A DNA stretch of 64,000 nt from Burkholderiales bacterium C2 (GCA_005503085.1 SCOI01000004.1:1-64000), one strand, 5' to 3'. Positions 33,299 to 42,709 are shown, counted from the stretch's first letter. Notes: a model not told the origin generated them from the letters alone. Numbers and translations: made by a program.

Positions 33299-35677
33299 AT
33301 GACAACGACACTCTTTCGACGACTCCCACTCCCTTCCGCCTCGCTGGCCCTGCTGCTGGCCATCGCCGGGGTGCATGCTCAGCCGGCCGCCGAGGCGCCC
33401 GGCACGGCGCAGATCCGCATGGCGGCCCAGCCGCTGGCGAGCGCGCTCAACGAGCTGGCCCGTCAGACCGGATTGGAGTTGATGGTGCAGGCCGAGCTGG
33501 TGGCGGGCAAATCGGCGCCGGCCCTGTCCGGGCGGCTGACACCGCAGCAGGCGCTGGATCGCTTGTTGGCCGGCAGCGGGCTGAGCGCCATCATCGATGG
33601 CCGGGCGGTCATCGTCAGGGCGGCGGGTTCGCCGGCCTTGCCGCTCGTGCGTGCGCGGGCCGAGCGGGCGGCCGCTGCGGGCGGCGAGGGCGGCCCTCTC
33701 ATCAAACGCAGTGCTGCGGGCAGCAAGACCGACACGCTGTTGCTGGAGATGCCGCAATCGATCTCGGTCGTCGCCAGACAGCAGCTTGAGGACCAGAGGC
33801 CTCGTGCCGTCCCCGAGGCTCTGAACTACACACCCGGCACCTTCACCGGCCTGGTCGGCGCGTCGAACCGCTACGACTATGTGGCGCTGCGCGGCTTCAA
33901 GGACAGCAGCGTCGACAGCACGCTGCTGGATGGGCTGCGCCTGCTCAGCGATCAGGGCAGCTACACCTCGATGCAGGTCGATCCCTTCTTCCTCGAACGC
34001 ATCGACGTTGTGCGGGGTCCGGCCTCGGTGCTGTATGGCCGGGCCTCGCCGGGCGGGGTTGTCGCGCTGACCAGCATGACGCCGCAGTTCCAGCCCCAGC
34101 GCGAGCTAGAGCTCACGCTGGGCAACCGCGGCCGCGTCGAGGTCGGCTTCAATCTGACCGGGCCGGTCGACGCGCAGGGCGTGGCCGCCTACCGTCTGAT
34201 GGGGCTGGCGCGCGGCCTGGATTCGCAGTTCCAGCATGTCAAGGAGCAGCGCCAGGCCATTGCACCCTCGCTGGCCCTCAATCTCTCGAAGGACACGGTG
34301 CTGCTGCTGCAGGCCTACTTCCAGCATGACCCCGAGGGCAGCTATCACAGCGGCGTGCCGGTCGATGCCAGCCTGACGACGGCGCACAACGGCCGGCGCA
34401 TCTCGCGCCATTTCTTCGACGGCGATCCCAGCGTCGAGCAGTACCGCCGCACCCAGCGCTTCCTCGGTTACCAGCTGGAGCATCACTTCAACCCGCAATG
34501 GAAGTTCCGCCAGCATCTGCGCCATGTGACGGCCGACACGACCTTGCGCCAGGTCTATGGCTATGGCTGGGCCGGCCCCGACACGCTGACCCGCTACTAC
34601 TCCGGCGCCGACGAGTCGACCCGCGGCCACACGGTCGACAACCAGCTCGAAGGGCAGCTCGAGACCGGCCGGGTCAAGCACACCGTGGTGGCCGGGCTGG
34701 ACTACCAGAAGCGCCGCGTCGACGGCCGCTGGTCCTGGGGCAATGCCACCCCGATCAATGTCTTCACGCCCAGCTACGGCAATCCGGGCCTCAGCGATCT
34801 GGGCGGCGCGGACATCGATCGACGCCTGGAGCAGACCGGCGTCTATCTGCAGGACCAGATGGCGCTGGGCGCCTGGCGCCTGACCCTGGGCGGGCGCCAC
34901 GACCGCGCCAGCGCCGCTAACCTGATGGGCACCGGCAGTCCGGCGCAATGGCGGGGCTCCAAATTCACCAAGCGGGCGGGCGCCGTCTATCTGTTCGACA
35001 ACGGCCTCGCGCCGTACATGAGCTACGCCGACGGCTTCAATCCCGGTGTGCGCAATGACGAGGCTGGCCAGATCCTGCCGCCGGCCGAGTCGCGGCAGAC
35101 CGAGCTGGGCCTGCGCTACCAGCCGGCGAATTCCGCCACGCTGCTGTCCGCAGCGGTCTACGAGCTGAGCCAGGACAAGGTGGCGACGCGGCCGGTCGGC
35201 AAGTACTACGACGTGCCGGCCGGCAAGGTGCGCTCGCGCGGCCTGGAGCTGGAGGCGCGCACCGCGCTGAGCGCACAGCTGTCGGTGCTGGCCAGCTACA
35301 CCTTCACCGACATGAGCTATGTGAAGTCGGCCTCGGGCCACACCGGCAACACGCCTTACCAGGCACCGCGCCATATGGCCTCGGCCTGGGCCGACTGGCG
35401 CTTCGCGCCCGGCTATGCGCTGGGGGCGGGCCTGCGCCATGTCGGCAGCAGCTGGGGTGACGACGACAACAGCTTCAAGGCCCGGCCCTACACCCTGGTC
35501 GATCTGATGCTGCGCGTCGACCTGCAGCAGCTCAGCCCGTCGCTGAAGGGCAGCAGCCTGCGCCTGGCCGCCAACAACCTGTTCGACAAAAGCTATGTGG
35601 CCTCCTGCTACGGCCAGGCCTATTGCTACTGGGGCGATGCGCGCAGCCTGGTCGCGACGCTGGCCTATCGCTGGTAA
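33299..35677 (+). CDS. TonB-dependent siderophore receptor with N-terminal signalling (STN) domain
   Basis: This 792-residue outer-membrane receptor has a signal peptide (residues 1-27, cleavage after VHA), an STN domain at about 36-88 (IRMAAQPLASALNELARQTGLELM), then a TonB-box/plug region (MPQSISVVARQQLEDQ; GFKDSSVDSTLLDGLRL; IDVVRGPASVLYGRASPGGVV) and a 22-strand barrel ending in YRW with the C-terminal aromatic residue. Plug motifs place it in the ferric-hydroxamate/pyoverdine receptor group (FoxA, FpvA, FauA type). The STN domain contacts FecR, so ligand uptake and sigma activation are linked. It is followed 41 bases later by the biosynthetic genes, fitting uptake of the cell's own hydroxamate siderophore. 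Confidence 0.94.
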   Translation: MTTTLFRRLPLPSASLALLLAIAGVHAQPAAEAPGTAQIRMAAQPLASALNELARQTGLELMVQAELVAGKSAPALSGRLTPQQALDRLLAGSGLSAIIDGRAVIVRAAGSPALPLVRARAERAAAAGGEGGPLIKRSAAGSKTDTLLLEMPQSISVVARQQLEDQRPRAVPEALNYTPGTFTGLVGASNRYDYVALRGFKDSSVDSTLLDGLRLLSDQGSYTSMQVDPFFLERIDVVRGPASVLYGRASPGGVVALTSMTPQFQPQRELELTLGNRGRVEVGFNLTGPVDAQGVAAYRLMGLARGLDSQFQHVKEQRQAIAPSLALNLSKDTVLLLQAYFQHDPEGSYHSGVPVDASLTTAHNGRRISRHFFDGDPSVEQYRRTQRFLGYQLEHHFNPQWKFRQHLRHVTADTTLRQVYGYGWAGPDTLTRYYSGADESTRGHTVDNQLEGQLETGRVKHTVVAGLDYQKRRVDGRWSWGNATPINVFTPSYGNPGLSDLGGADIDRRLEQTGVYLQDQMALGAWRLTLGGRHDRASAANLMGTGSPAQWRGSKFTKRAGAVYLFDNGLAPYMSYADGFNPGVRNDEAGQILPPAESRQTELGLRYQPANSATLLSAAVYELSQDKVATRPVGKYYDVPAGKVRSRGLELEARTALSAQLSVLASYTFTDMSYVKSASGHTGNTPYQAPRHMASAWADWRFAPGYALGAGLRHVGSSWGDDDNSFKARPYTLVDLMLRVDLQQLSPSLKGSSLRLAANNLFDKSYVASCYGQAYCYWGDARSLVATLAYRW

Positions 35678-35718
35678 GGCACCGGCAGCAGTTTCTGGTA
35701 AGCGGGAGTGGGAGTGCC

Positions 35719-37044
35719 ATGAAGAACACCAATGTCCATGCCTTCGTCGCGATCGGGCTCGGGCCCTTCAACCTGAGCCTGGCCTGTCTGGCGGAGCCCA
35801 TCGCCGAGCTCGACGGCCTGTTCCTGGAGCGCAATACCGAGTTCAGCTGGCACCCCGGCATGTTGATCGACAGCTGCACCTTGCAGAACCCCTTCCTGGC
35901 CGACCTGGTCAGCCTGGCGGACCCGAAGAGCCCGTTCAGCTTTCTGAACTATTGCAAGGAGGAGGGCAAGCTCTATGCCTACTACTTCCGCGAGAACTTT
36001 TACCTGACGCGGGCCGAGTACAACGACTACTGCCGCTGGGCCGCGGCACGGCTGAGCAAGGTGCGCTTCGGTCATGAGGTTCAGGAGCTGGTCTACGACA
36101 GCCAGGCCGGCTGCTATGTGATCACCGGCGTGCGGGGCGAGCGGCGCGAACCTTTTGTGCTGCGGGCTCGCAAGCTGGTGCTGGGTGTCGGCTCCAAGCC
36201 CTTGCTGCCGGCATTCTGCGAACCGCGCGAGCACCGCTGGCTGCACAGCGCCGACTACATCGCCCAAAAGGCCTGGCTGCAGCGCAAGCGCTCGATCACC
36301 ATCGTCGGCAGCGGCCAGAGTGCGGCCGAGGTCTATCACGATTTGCTGAAGGAGGCCGATGCGCACGAGTACCGGCTGACCTGGATTACGCGCTCGCCGC
36401 GCTTCTTCCAGATGGAGACCACCAAGCTGACCCTGGAGATGTTCTCGCCCGACTACATCGACTACTTCTACCAGCTCGATGAGCGCAAGAAGGAGCGCAT
36501 CGTGCGCACCCAGGACAGCCTCTACAAGGGCGTCAACGCCAGCCTGATCAACCAGATCTACGACCTGCTCGACGACCGGCGCAAACGCGGCCTGCCGCTG
36601 CGCAGCCGTCTGATCGCCAACTGCGAGCTGCAGGGCTGCCGCTACGAAACCGATAGCGACGGCGACAGCTACGCGCTGGAGTTCCGCCAGCTCGACTGCG
36701 AGACGCGCTATGCGCATCGCTGCGAAGGCCTGGTGTTCGCGACCGGCTACCGCGAGAACATCCCGCCCTTCGTCGACGGCATTCGCGCACGCCTGCGCTG
36801 GGACGAGCAGGGCCGCTACCGCCTGGCGCGCAACTACGCCGCCGATCTGAACGACAACGAGATCTTTGTGCAGAACGCCGGCCAGCACACCCATGGCATG
36901 ACCAATCAGGACCTGGGCATGAGCTGCTACCGCAATTCCTACATCCTGCGCGAGCTGACCGGTGTCGAGCATTACAAGATCGAGCGACGCGTCGCGATCC
37001 AGGATTTCGCGGTGCCGGTCGGCGCCGATTTCGTGCGGCTGTAA
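35719..37044 (+). CDS. N-hydroxylating diamine/amino acid monooxygenase (AlcA/IucD family)
   Basis: This 441-residue flavoprotein of the lysine/ornithine/putrescine N-monooxygenase family performs the first step of hydroxamate siderophore synthesis. Motifs: FAD loop VAIGLGPFNLSLACL (residues 10-24), WHPGMLIDSCTLQNPFLADLVSL (split), NADPH loop ITIVGSGQSAAEVYHDLL, LTWITRSPRFF and the C-terminal ATGYRENIPPF. No decarboxylase for lysine is encoded in the locus. With AlcC- and AlcE-like neighbours, putrescine is the likeliest substrate (as for AlcA of Bordetella or PubA of Shewanella). Cadaverine, lysine or ornithine cannot be excluded. Start ATG 35719 has a GGGAGTG site upstream. Confidence 0.88.
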   Translation: MKNTNVHAFVAIGLGPFNLSLACLAEPIAELDGLFLERNTEFSWHPGMLIDSCTLQNPFLADLVSLADPKSPFSFLNYCKEEGKLYAYYFRENFYLTRAEYNDYCRWAAARLSKVRFGHEVQELVYDSQAGCYVITGVRGERREPFVLRARKLVLGVGSKPLLPAFCEPREHRWLHSADYIAQKAWLQRKRSITIVGSGQSAAEVYHDLLKEADAHEYRLTWITRSPRFFQMETTKLTLEMFSPDYIDYFYQLDERKKERIVRTQDSLYKGVNASLINQIYDLLDDRRKRGLPLRSRLIANCELQGCRYETDSDGDSYALEFRQLDCETRYAHRCEGLVFATGYRENIPPFVDGIRARLRWDEQGRYRLARNYAADLNDNEIFVQNAGQHTHGMTNQDLGMSCYRNSYILRELTGVEHYKIERRVAIQDFAVPVGADFVRL

Positions 37045-37058
37045 GCCAGGACCCCGCT

Positions 37059-38264
37059 ATGAGCCTGCGGCTGCACATCCTGACGATGACGCTGTTGGCC
37101 GTCATCAGCGATGCCATCCTGATTCCGTTCTACCCGCAGTTCTTCAGCGCCCGCTACGGGCTGGACGACCCGGTCCATGCCGGTGCCTATGTGGCAGCGA
37201 TCTCGGTCGCGGTGATGGCGACCTTGCCGCTGTGGGCGCGCGTCGCGCGCCGCATCGAGCCGCTGCGCCTGCTGGTCTACACGCAGTGCGCGGCCGGCTG
37301 CTTCAGCCTGCTGTGCGACCGGGCGCCCGATGTGCCCAGTTTCTGGCTGCTGTCGATGCTGATGTTCATGTGCAAGAGCAGCTATCTGCTGATGTACCCC
37401 TATCTGATGCGGCTGACGCCCAAGGACCAGCATGCGGCGACGATAGGCATGCTGTCGGTGATCGTGCATTTCGGTGCCATCTTCGGTGCCGTGGTCGGCG
37501 GCTTCGTGCTGCAAAGCTGGGGGCCGCGTGCCGGCATCTATGCGATGGCGGCCGGCGACTTCTTTCAGATGGCGGTCTGCATCCACCTGATACGCAGTGG
37601 CAAGATCGTGCCGGTCAACGGCAGCGTCGACGCAGCGGCGCCGCCCACGGCGCAAGCGCGCTGGGACTGGCGCGCCCGCCTGCCCGTCCTGCGGCTGGCC
37701 CTGGTGATGCTGATGTTCGACTTCAGCGCCTACCTGATACGCCCGTTTTTCGCGCTGTACTGGCAACGCGCCAGCGGCAATCCCAGCGAGCTGCTGTCGG
37801 GCGCGGCCTTCGCAATTCCCGGTGCTGTCGCACTGCTGGCGCTGTGGCTGCAGGCTCGCATCCGCGCGCGCGGCGGCAGGCAGCCCGATCACACGCTGGG
37901 CAATCTGCTGCTGGGCGCTGCCGGCCTGCTGCTGCAGGCCGCACCGGAGCCGTTGTTGATCGTGCTGGGACGGGTGCTGTACGGCTGGTCGCTGTTCCAG
38001 ATCATCGTCAAGCTGGAGGTGAACCTGTTCCGCCTGTCGACGCCGCAGCGCTATGCGCAGGACTACAGCATCACCAATTTCTTCCAGAACCTGGGCGTGC
38101 TGCTGTCCTCGTTCGCGGCCGGCGCCATCGTCGAGCGACACGGCCTGGCCCTGCCGTTCATGCTGGCGGCCGGCGGTTTCGTGCTGACCGCGCTGCTGGA
38201 CCGCTGCATCCTGCGCGTGCCCAGTGCCAGCCCCGGCGCGGAGGTGCCCGTCCATGCCGGCTGA
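37059..38264 (+). CDS. MFS transporter, probable siderophore exporter (AlcS-like role)
   Basis: This 401-residue inner-membrane protein has about twelve hydrophobic segments and major-facilitator character (LHILTMTLLAVISDAILIPFYPQFF at the start; RVARRIEPLRLLVYTQ after the second pair of helices). It lies 14 bases after the monooxygenase gene and overlaps the acyltransferase gene by 11 bases, firmly inside the biosynthetic operon. The likely role is export of the finished siderophore, as proposed for AlcS in Bordetella. Direction and substrate are inferred from context only; import of the ferric complex across the inner membrane is the alternative, since no dedicated inner-membrane importer is encoded in the locus. 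Confidence 0.85.
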   Translation: MSLRLHILTMTLLAVISDAILIPFYPQFFSARYGLDDPVHAGAYVAAISVAVMATLPLWARVARRIEPLRLLVYTQCAAGCFSLLCDRAPDVPSFWLLSMLMFMCKSSYLLMYPYLMRLTPKDQHAATIGMLSVIVHFGAIFGAVVGGFVLQSWGPRAGIYAMAAGDFFQMAVCIHLIRSGKIVPVNGSVDAAAPPTAQARWDWRARLPVLRLALVMLMFDFSAYLIRPFFALYWQRASGNPSELLSGAAFAIPGAVALLALWLQARIRARGGRQPDHTLGNLLLGAAGLLLQAAPEPLLIVLGRVLYGWSLFQIIVKLEVNLFRLSTPQRYAQDYSITNFFQNLGVLLSSFAAGAIVERHGLALPFMLAAGGFVLTALLDRCILRVPSASPGAEVPVHAG

Positions 38265-38862
38265 TGCCCAGCACCGCCGCGCCGACGCGGTCCGGCGGCC
38301 CTATCGCGATGCCGACGGCTTCGTCTTCGAGTTGCTGCGTCTGCCCGAGGACATCGCGCTGCTGCACCGCTGGTTCACCGAGCCGCGGGCCGCGTTCTGG
38401 CTGATGCAGGACAAGAGCGCGGACGAGGTGGAGCGGATCTACCGGGCGCTGATGGACTCGGGCCATGCCAGCGCCTACCTGGTCCGGCATCACGGGCTGC
38501 CGGCCTTTTTGGCCGAATGCTACGACCCGGCGCACGACCGCATCCGCGAGTTCTATCCGGTGCAGCCGGGCGACCTGGGCATGCACATCTTCGTCGGCCC
38601 GCCCGCGCAGCGGCGCATTGCCGGCTTCTCGCGCGCCGCCTTCCATGCGCTGATGCGCTTCATGTTCGTGCATCTGGGCGCGCGGCGCATCGTCGTCGAA
38701 CCCGATGCCGGCAACCACAAGATCCATGCGCTGAACCGCTCGGCCGGCTTCGTCTACGAGCGCGATGTCGTCTTCACCGAAAAGATCGCCAGCCTCGCCT
38801 TCTGCACCAGGCGAGATTTTGAACAGGCCACGGCCACCATCCAGGAGCAAGTCCACCCATGA
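38254..38862 (+). CDS. GNAT siderophore acyltransferase (AlcB/IucB-like)
   Basis: This 202-residue GNAT-fold enzyme is of the siderophore-acyltransferase type (Acetyltransf_8). Recognisable pieces are LHRWFTEPRAAFWLMQDKS, AFLAECYDPAHDRI with the acyl-acceptor-site residues, EFYPVQPGDLGMHIFVGP, and VVEPDAGNHKIHALNRSAGFVYERDV near the end. It transfers an acyl group, probably succinyl from succinyl-CoA in the alcaligin/putrebactin route, to the N-hydroxy amine made by the monooxygenase. The start at 38254 overlaps the MFS gene end. Its stop overlaps the NIS synthetase start by 4 bases, so the three products are coupled. Confidence 0.88.
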   Translation: MPADAQHRRADAVRRPYRDADGFVFELLRLPEDIALLHRWFTEPRAAFWLMQDKSADEVERIYRALMDSGHASAYLVRHHGLPAFLAECYDPAHDRIREFYPVQPGDLGMHIFVGPPAQRRIAGFSRAAFHALMRFMFVHLGARRIVVEPDAGNHKIHALNRSAGFVYERDVVFTEKIASLAFCTRRDFEQATATIQEQVHP

Positions 38863-40742
38863 ATCTCGACATCGCTACTCTCAGCGAGCGACCGGCTGCG
38901 GTTGCCGCCCATCTGACGCCGGAGGTCTGGGCCCAGGCCAATCGATTGCTGCTGCGCAAGGCGCTGGCCGAGTATGCCCACGAGCTGATCATCGAACCCG
39001 AGCCGCTGGAGCCGCTGCAGGCGCAATCGCGCCTGTTCGCGACCTACCGCGTACGGTCCGACGACGGTAGCGTCAGTTACCAGTTCCAGGCCCGGCGCCT
39101 GGCGCTGCGCCATTGGTATATCGATCCGGTTTCGATCCATCGGCTGGTCGACGGCGTCGAGCAGCCGCTCGATGCGCTGCAGTTCATCATCGAGTGCCGC
39201 CAGCGCCTGGGCATCCGCGAGGAGCTGCTGCCGATCTATCTGGACGAGATCAGCAGCACCTTGTTCGGCAGCGCCTACAAGCGCAGCAAGGCTGATGCCC
39301 TCGACAGCGCTGTGCTGGCCGAGACCGAGGATTTCCAGCTGATCGAGGCGGCGATGATCGAAGGCCATCCCGGCTTCGTCGCCAACAACGGCCGGCTGGG
39401 TTTCAATGCGATCGACTACCGCGCCTATGCGCCCGAGGCCGGCGCGGCGATCCGCGTGATCTGGCTGGCGGTGCACAAAAGTCATGCGGCCTTCGCCAGC
39501 ATTGCCTCGCTCAGCTACGAGCAGCTGCTGGCCGAGGAGCTGGGTGAGGCGACGGTCGAGGGCTTCCGTCGCCAGCTGCGCGAGCTGGGCCTGGCACCGC
39601 AGGACTACTGGTTCATGCCGGCCCACCCCTGGCAATGGTTCAACAAGCTGTCGATCGCCTTTGCCGGCTATGTGGCGCAGCGCAAGATCGTCTGCCTGGA
39701 CTACAGCGCCGACCGCTACACGGCCCAGCAGTCGATCCGCACCTTCTTCAATGCCTCGGACCGCAGCAAGCGCTATGTGAAGACCTCGCTGTCCATTCTG
39801 AACATGGGCTTTATGCGCGGGTTGTCGCCGTACTACATGTCGGGCACACCGACCATCAACGAATACCTGAAGCAGTTGGTCGACGACGACCCGGTGCTGC
39901 GCGCCAACGGCTTCACCCTGCTGCGCGAGGTCGCGTCGATCGGTTTTCGCAACTTCTACTACGAGGCCGCGATCCCGGCGGACACGCCCTACAAGAAGAT
40001 GTTCTCGGCGCTCTGGCGAGAGAGCCCGCTGCCCTTGCTGCAGCCGGGCGAGCGTTTGATGACGATGGCCGCGCTGCTGCATGTCGACAAGGAGGGGCAG
40101 GCCTTGCTGCCGCTGCTGATCGAGCGCTCGGGCCTGGATACGGCGACCTGGCTGCGCCGCTATCTGCGCGCCTATCTGACGCCGCTGCTGCATTGCTTCT
40201 ACAGGTATGAGCTGAGCTTCATGCCGCACGGCGAGAACCTGATACTGGTGCTGGACGGCCATGTGCCGGTGCGCGCCATCATGAAGGACATCGCCGAGGA
40301 GTGCGCCATTCTCGACATCTCGGTCAAGGCCAGCCTGCCCGAGCGCGTCGAACGCCTGGCGGTCGAGGTGCCGGATGACTTCAAGCTGCTCGGCATCTTC
40401 ATCGATGTGTTCGACGGCGTGCTGCGCCATGTCAACCAGTTGCTGATCGAGTACGGCTGCTGCGAGGAGGACGACTTCTGGCGCGCGGTGGCCGATTGCG
40501 TGTCCGACTACCAGGACTCGCAGCCCCAGCTGGCCGCCCAGTTCGCGCGCTACGACATGTTCATGCCGGAGTTCCTGCATTCCTGCCTGAATCGCCTGCA
40601 GCTGGGTAACAACGTGCAGATGGTGAATCTGGCCGATCCGGCCTCCAGCCTCAAGATGGCCGGCCATCTGCGCAATCCGATCGCTCCGTTCCGTCGTGCA
40701 GCGGCGGCCGCGGCACCGGTCGTGGCGGAAAGTCTGGTGTGA
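38859..40742 (+). CDS. NRPS-independent siderophore synthetase (AlcC/IucA-IucC family)
   Basis: This 627-residue IucA/IucC-family synthetase uses ATP to adenylate a carboxylate and form amide bonds. Motifs of the family are WYIDPVSIHRLV, EGHPGFVANNGRLGF (phosphate-binding EGHPxHP-like site, here GHPGF), FMPAHPWQW, KTSLSILNMGFMRGL, YKKMFSALWRES, PHGENLILVLDGHVPVRAIMKD and the C-terminal GHLRNPI. The length equals AlcC/DesD-type (type C) enzymes, which dimerise and macrocyclise N-hydroxy-N-succinyl-diamines. It is coupled at both ends (4-base overlaps). The predicted product is a macrocyclic dihydroxamate such as putrebactin, bisucaberin or alcaligin. Confidence 0.92.
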   Translation: MNLDIATLSERPAAVAAHLTPEVWAQANRLLLRKALAEYAHELIIEPEPLEPLQAQSRLFATYRVRSDDGSVSYQFQARRLALRHWYIDPVSIHRLVDGVEQPLDALQFIIECRQRLGIREELLPIYLDEISSTLFGSAYKRSKADALDSAVLAETEDFQLIEAAMIEGHPGFVANNGRLGFNAIDYRAYAPEAGAAIRVIWLAVHKSHAAFASIASLSYEQLLAEELGEATVEGFRRQLRELGLAPQDYWFMPAHPWQWFNKLSIAFAGYVAQRKIVCLDYSADRYTAQQSIRTFFNASDRSKRYVKTSLSILNMGFMRGLSPYYMSGTPTINEYLKQLVDDDPVLRANGFTLLREVASIGFRNFYYEAAIPADTPYKKMFSALWRESPLPLLQPGERLMTMAALLHVDKEGQALLPLLIERSGLDTATWLRRYLRAYLTPLLHCFYRYELSFMPHGENLILVLDGHVPVRAIMKDIAEECAILDISVKASLPERVERLAVEVPDDFKLLGIFIDVFDGVLRHVNQLLIEYGCCEEDDFWRAVADCVSDYQDSQPQLAAQFARYDMFMPEFLHSCLNRLQLGNNVQMVNLADPASSLKMAGHLRNPIAPFRRAAAAAAPVVAESLV

Positions 40743-41476
40743 GCAATCCCGAGCTCGGCCGCTTGCTGGAGCTGGCGGAGCAGCTGGTGCCGGGCTTGCG
40801 TGCTGCCCAGGGTGAGCTCGCGCCCGCCGGGGCGCTGCGCCTGGAGGACGCTGAGTCCTTCGAAGCCCTGTGCCGCCACTGGGCGCTGGCCTATCCCGAG
40901 GCCGGCCCGCACTACCTGGCGCTGCGCTGCTGGGGGCTGGCGATCTGGCAGCCTGTCTATCTGAGCGTGGTCGCCGCGCACCTGGGCGGCGCCGTGCCAT
41001 GCCTGGCCGGCCTGGCCCAGCCGGTAGCACAGGGCTTTCCGAACGCGTTGCTGCTGCCGCCGCATGCGCCGCGAGCCGCGCCCACGCTGGCTCAGCGCAT
41101 CGGCCTGGCGGCCGAGGAGCTGCGCGCGCTCTGCCAGGCCATCCGTGCCGCGCTGGCGGCCTCGGTGAGCCTGCATGCGCGCGCCGCTGAGCGTCTGCAG
41201 GCGGAATGCGTGCTGGGCGCCTTGCTGTGCCTTCAACGCGCTCGGCCGGCGCTGGCCGATCTCGAAGCGCTGGGCGCGCAGTGGCTGGCCCAGCTGGGCA
41301 TTGCCGGCGGCTGCGGCTTCTTCGCCTACCGCGCGCGCGACGGCACCGCCGCGCTGGCGCTGGATCGCAAGGTCTGCTGCCACTACTTCCGCCGCCGCGA
41401 CGGCGAGTACTGCAGCACCTGCCCCAAGCTCTCGCTCGACGCGCGCATCGGCCGCCTGCAGGCCGAACCCGCCTAG
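40739..41476 (+). CDS. Siderophore ferric-iron reductase, FhuF-like [2Fe-2S] protein
   Basis: This 245-residue protein carries at its C-terminus the FhuF-type cluster motif Cys213-Cys214-x10-Cys225-x2-Cys228 (VCCHYF...YCSTC). FhuF proteins bind a [2Fe-2S] centre and reduce iron in hydroxamate complexes to release it in the cytoplasm. The rest is Ala/Leu-rich and helical, with no signal peptide. The start is GTG 40739, overlapping the synthetase stop (GTGA). In the Bordetella alcaligin operon the corresponding position is held by alcD. The role here is likely iron removal from the imported complex. Confidence 0.85.
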   Translation: MSNPELGRLLELAEQLVPGLRAAQGELAPAGALRLEDAESFEALCRHWALAYPEAGPHYLALRCWGLAIWQPVYLSVVAAHLGGAVPCLAGLAQPVAQGFPNALLLPPHAPRAAPTLAQRIGLAAEELRALCQAIRAALAASVSLHARAAERLQAECVLGALLCLQRARPALADLEALGAQWLAQLGIAGGCGFFAYRARDGTAALALDRKVCCHYFRRRDGEYCSTCPKLSLDARIGRLQAEPA

Positions 41477-41548
41477 ACCGGGCGCATTTCTGTCGCGCAA
41501 CACCAGCGCCGGCACGCGCCGGCGCGCGGCCCATGCCTGGAGAATCCG

Positions 41549-42709
41549 ATGAACAATGTTGTCGCCCGTCTGGCGAACTTGCAGCGGGTCAGCGGCCCTC
41601 AACTCCCTGTCAACGCCTACTTCGATGCCGCGCTGTTCGCGCGCGAGCAGGAGCTGATCTTCGGCCAGTCGGCCCGCTATATCGGGCACGAGAAGGCGGT
41701 GCCAGAAATCGGCGACTGGCGTCGCCTGGCACAGGAGAGTGGTGGCCGTGTGCTGCTGCGCCATGGTCAGGGCGTCGAGCTGCTGTCCAATGTCTGCCGG
41801 CATCGCCAGGCCCTGATGCTGGGCGGCAGCGCCGCAGACGTGGCGGGCCCGGCGCATGGCAGCGGGAATCTGGGCGCCTCGGGCGGCCACATCGTCTGCC
41901 CGCTGCATCGCTGGACCTATGACGAACGCGGCGCGCTGCTGGGTGCGCCGCAGTTCGACCCCAAGCCCTGCAAGAACCTGCAGCGTTTCCCGCTGCGCCA
42001 TTGCCATGGCCTGCTGTTCGAGGGTCTGCGCGAGCCGGCCCAGGACATGGCGGCGCTGTTCGCGCGGCCCGAGTTCGACTTCTCCGACTACGTGCTGGCC
42101 CATGTCGAGGTCCATGCCTGCCGCTACAACTGGAAGACCTTCATCGAGGTCTATCTGGAGGACTACCATGTCGCGCCCTTCCACCCGGGCCTGGGCGGCT
42201 TCGTCAGCTGCACCGATCTGCAGTGGGAGTTCGCCGACTGGTACAGCATGCAGCGGGTCGGTGTGCACCAGGCGCTGGGCGTGCCAGGGTCGGAGATCTA
42301 CCGCGACTGGCACGAGCGCCTGCTCGGCTATCGAGGCGGCAGTGCGCCGGATTTCGGCGCGATCTGGGTGACCTATTTCCCGACCCATATGATCGAGCTC
42401 TACCCCCATGTGCTGGTGCTGTCGACGCTGTATCCCCAAGGTCCGCAGGACACGCTCAATGTGGTGGAGTTCTACTATCCCGAGGAGATCGCCGCCTTCG
42501 AGCCCGAGTTTGTCCAGGCGCATCGCGCCGCCTATATGGAGACGGCCCGCGAGGACGACGAGATCGGCGAGCGCATGGACGCCGGGCGGCGGGCGCTGCT
42601 GGCGCGCGGGGTCTCGGAAACCGGCCCCTATCAGTCGCCGCTGGAGGACGGCATGCGGCACTTCCACCAGTGGTACCGGCGCCTGATGGGCAGCCGCCTG
42701 GCGGCCTGA
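41549..42709 (+). CDS. Rieske oxygenase of the siderophore locus (AlcE-like)
   Basis: This 386-residue paralogue of the 13514-14629 protein has its first Rieske ligands at the same numbers (Cys83, His85). The second pair, Cys117 and His120, is displaced by a 14-residue Gly/Ala-rich insertion (within about residues 92-113). The catalytic HxxxxH (EDYHVAPFHPG) is intact, so the enzyme looks active. Bordetella alcE also encodes an iron-sulfur protein in the alcaligin operon. By inference this protein adds the extra C-hydroxyl groups that distinguish alcaligin from putrebactin. It is 72 bases after the reductase gene, with a GC-rich hairpin (41506-41525) between. Start ATG 41549 follows a GGAGA site. 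Confidence 0.86.
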   Translation: MNNVVARLANLQRVSGPQLPVNAYFDAALFAREQELIFGQSARYIGHEKAVPEIGDWRRLAQESGGRVLLRHGQGVELLSNVCRHRQALMLGGSAADVAGPAHGSGNLGASGGHIVCPLHRWTYDERGALLGAPQFDPKPCKNLQRFPLRHCHGLLFEGLREPAQDMAALFARPEFDFSDYVLAHVEVHACRYNWKTFIEVYLEDYHVAPFHPGLGGFVSCTDLQWEFADWYSMQRVGVHQALGVPGSEIYRDWHERLLGYRGGSAPDFGAIWVTYFPTHMIELYPHVLVLSTLYPQGPQDTLNVVEFYYPEEIAAFEPEFVQAHRAAYMETAREDDEIGERMDAGRRALLARGVSETGPYQSPLEDGMRHFHQWYRRLMGSRLAA

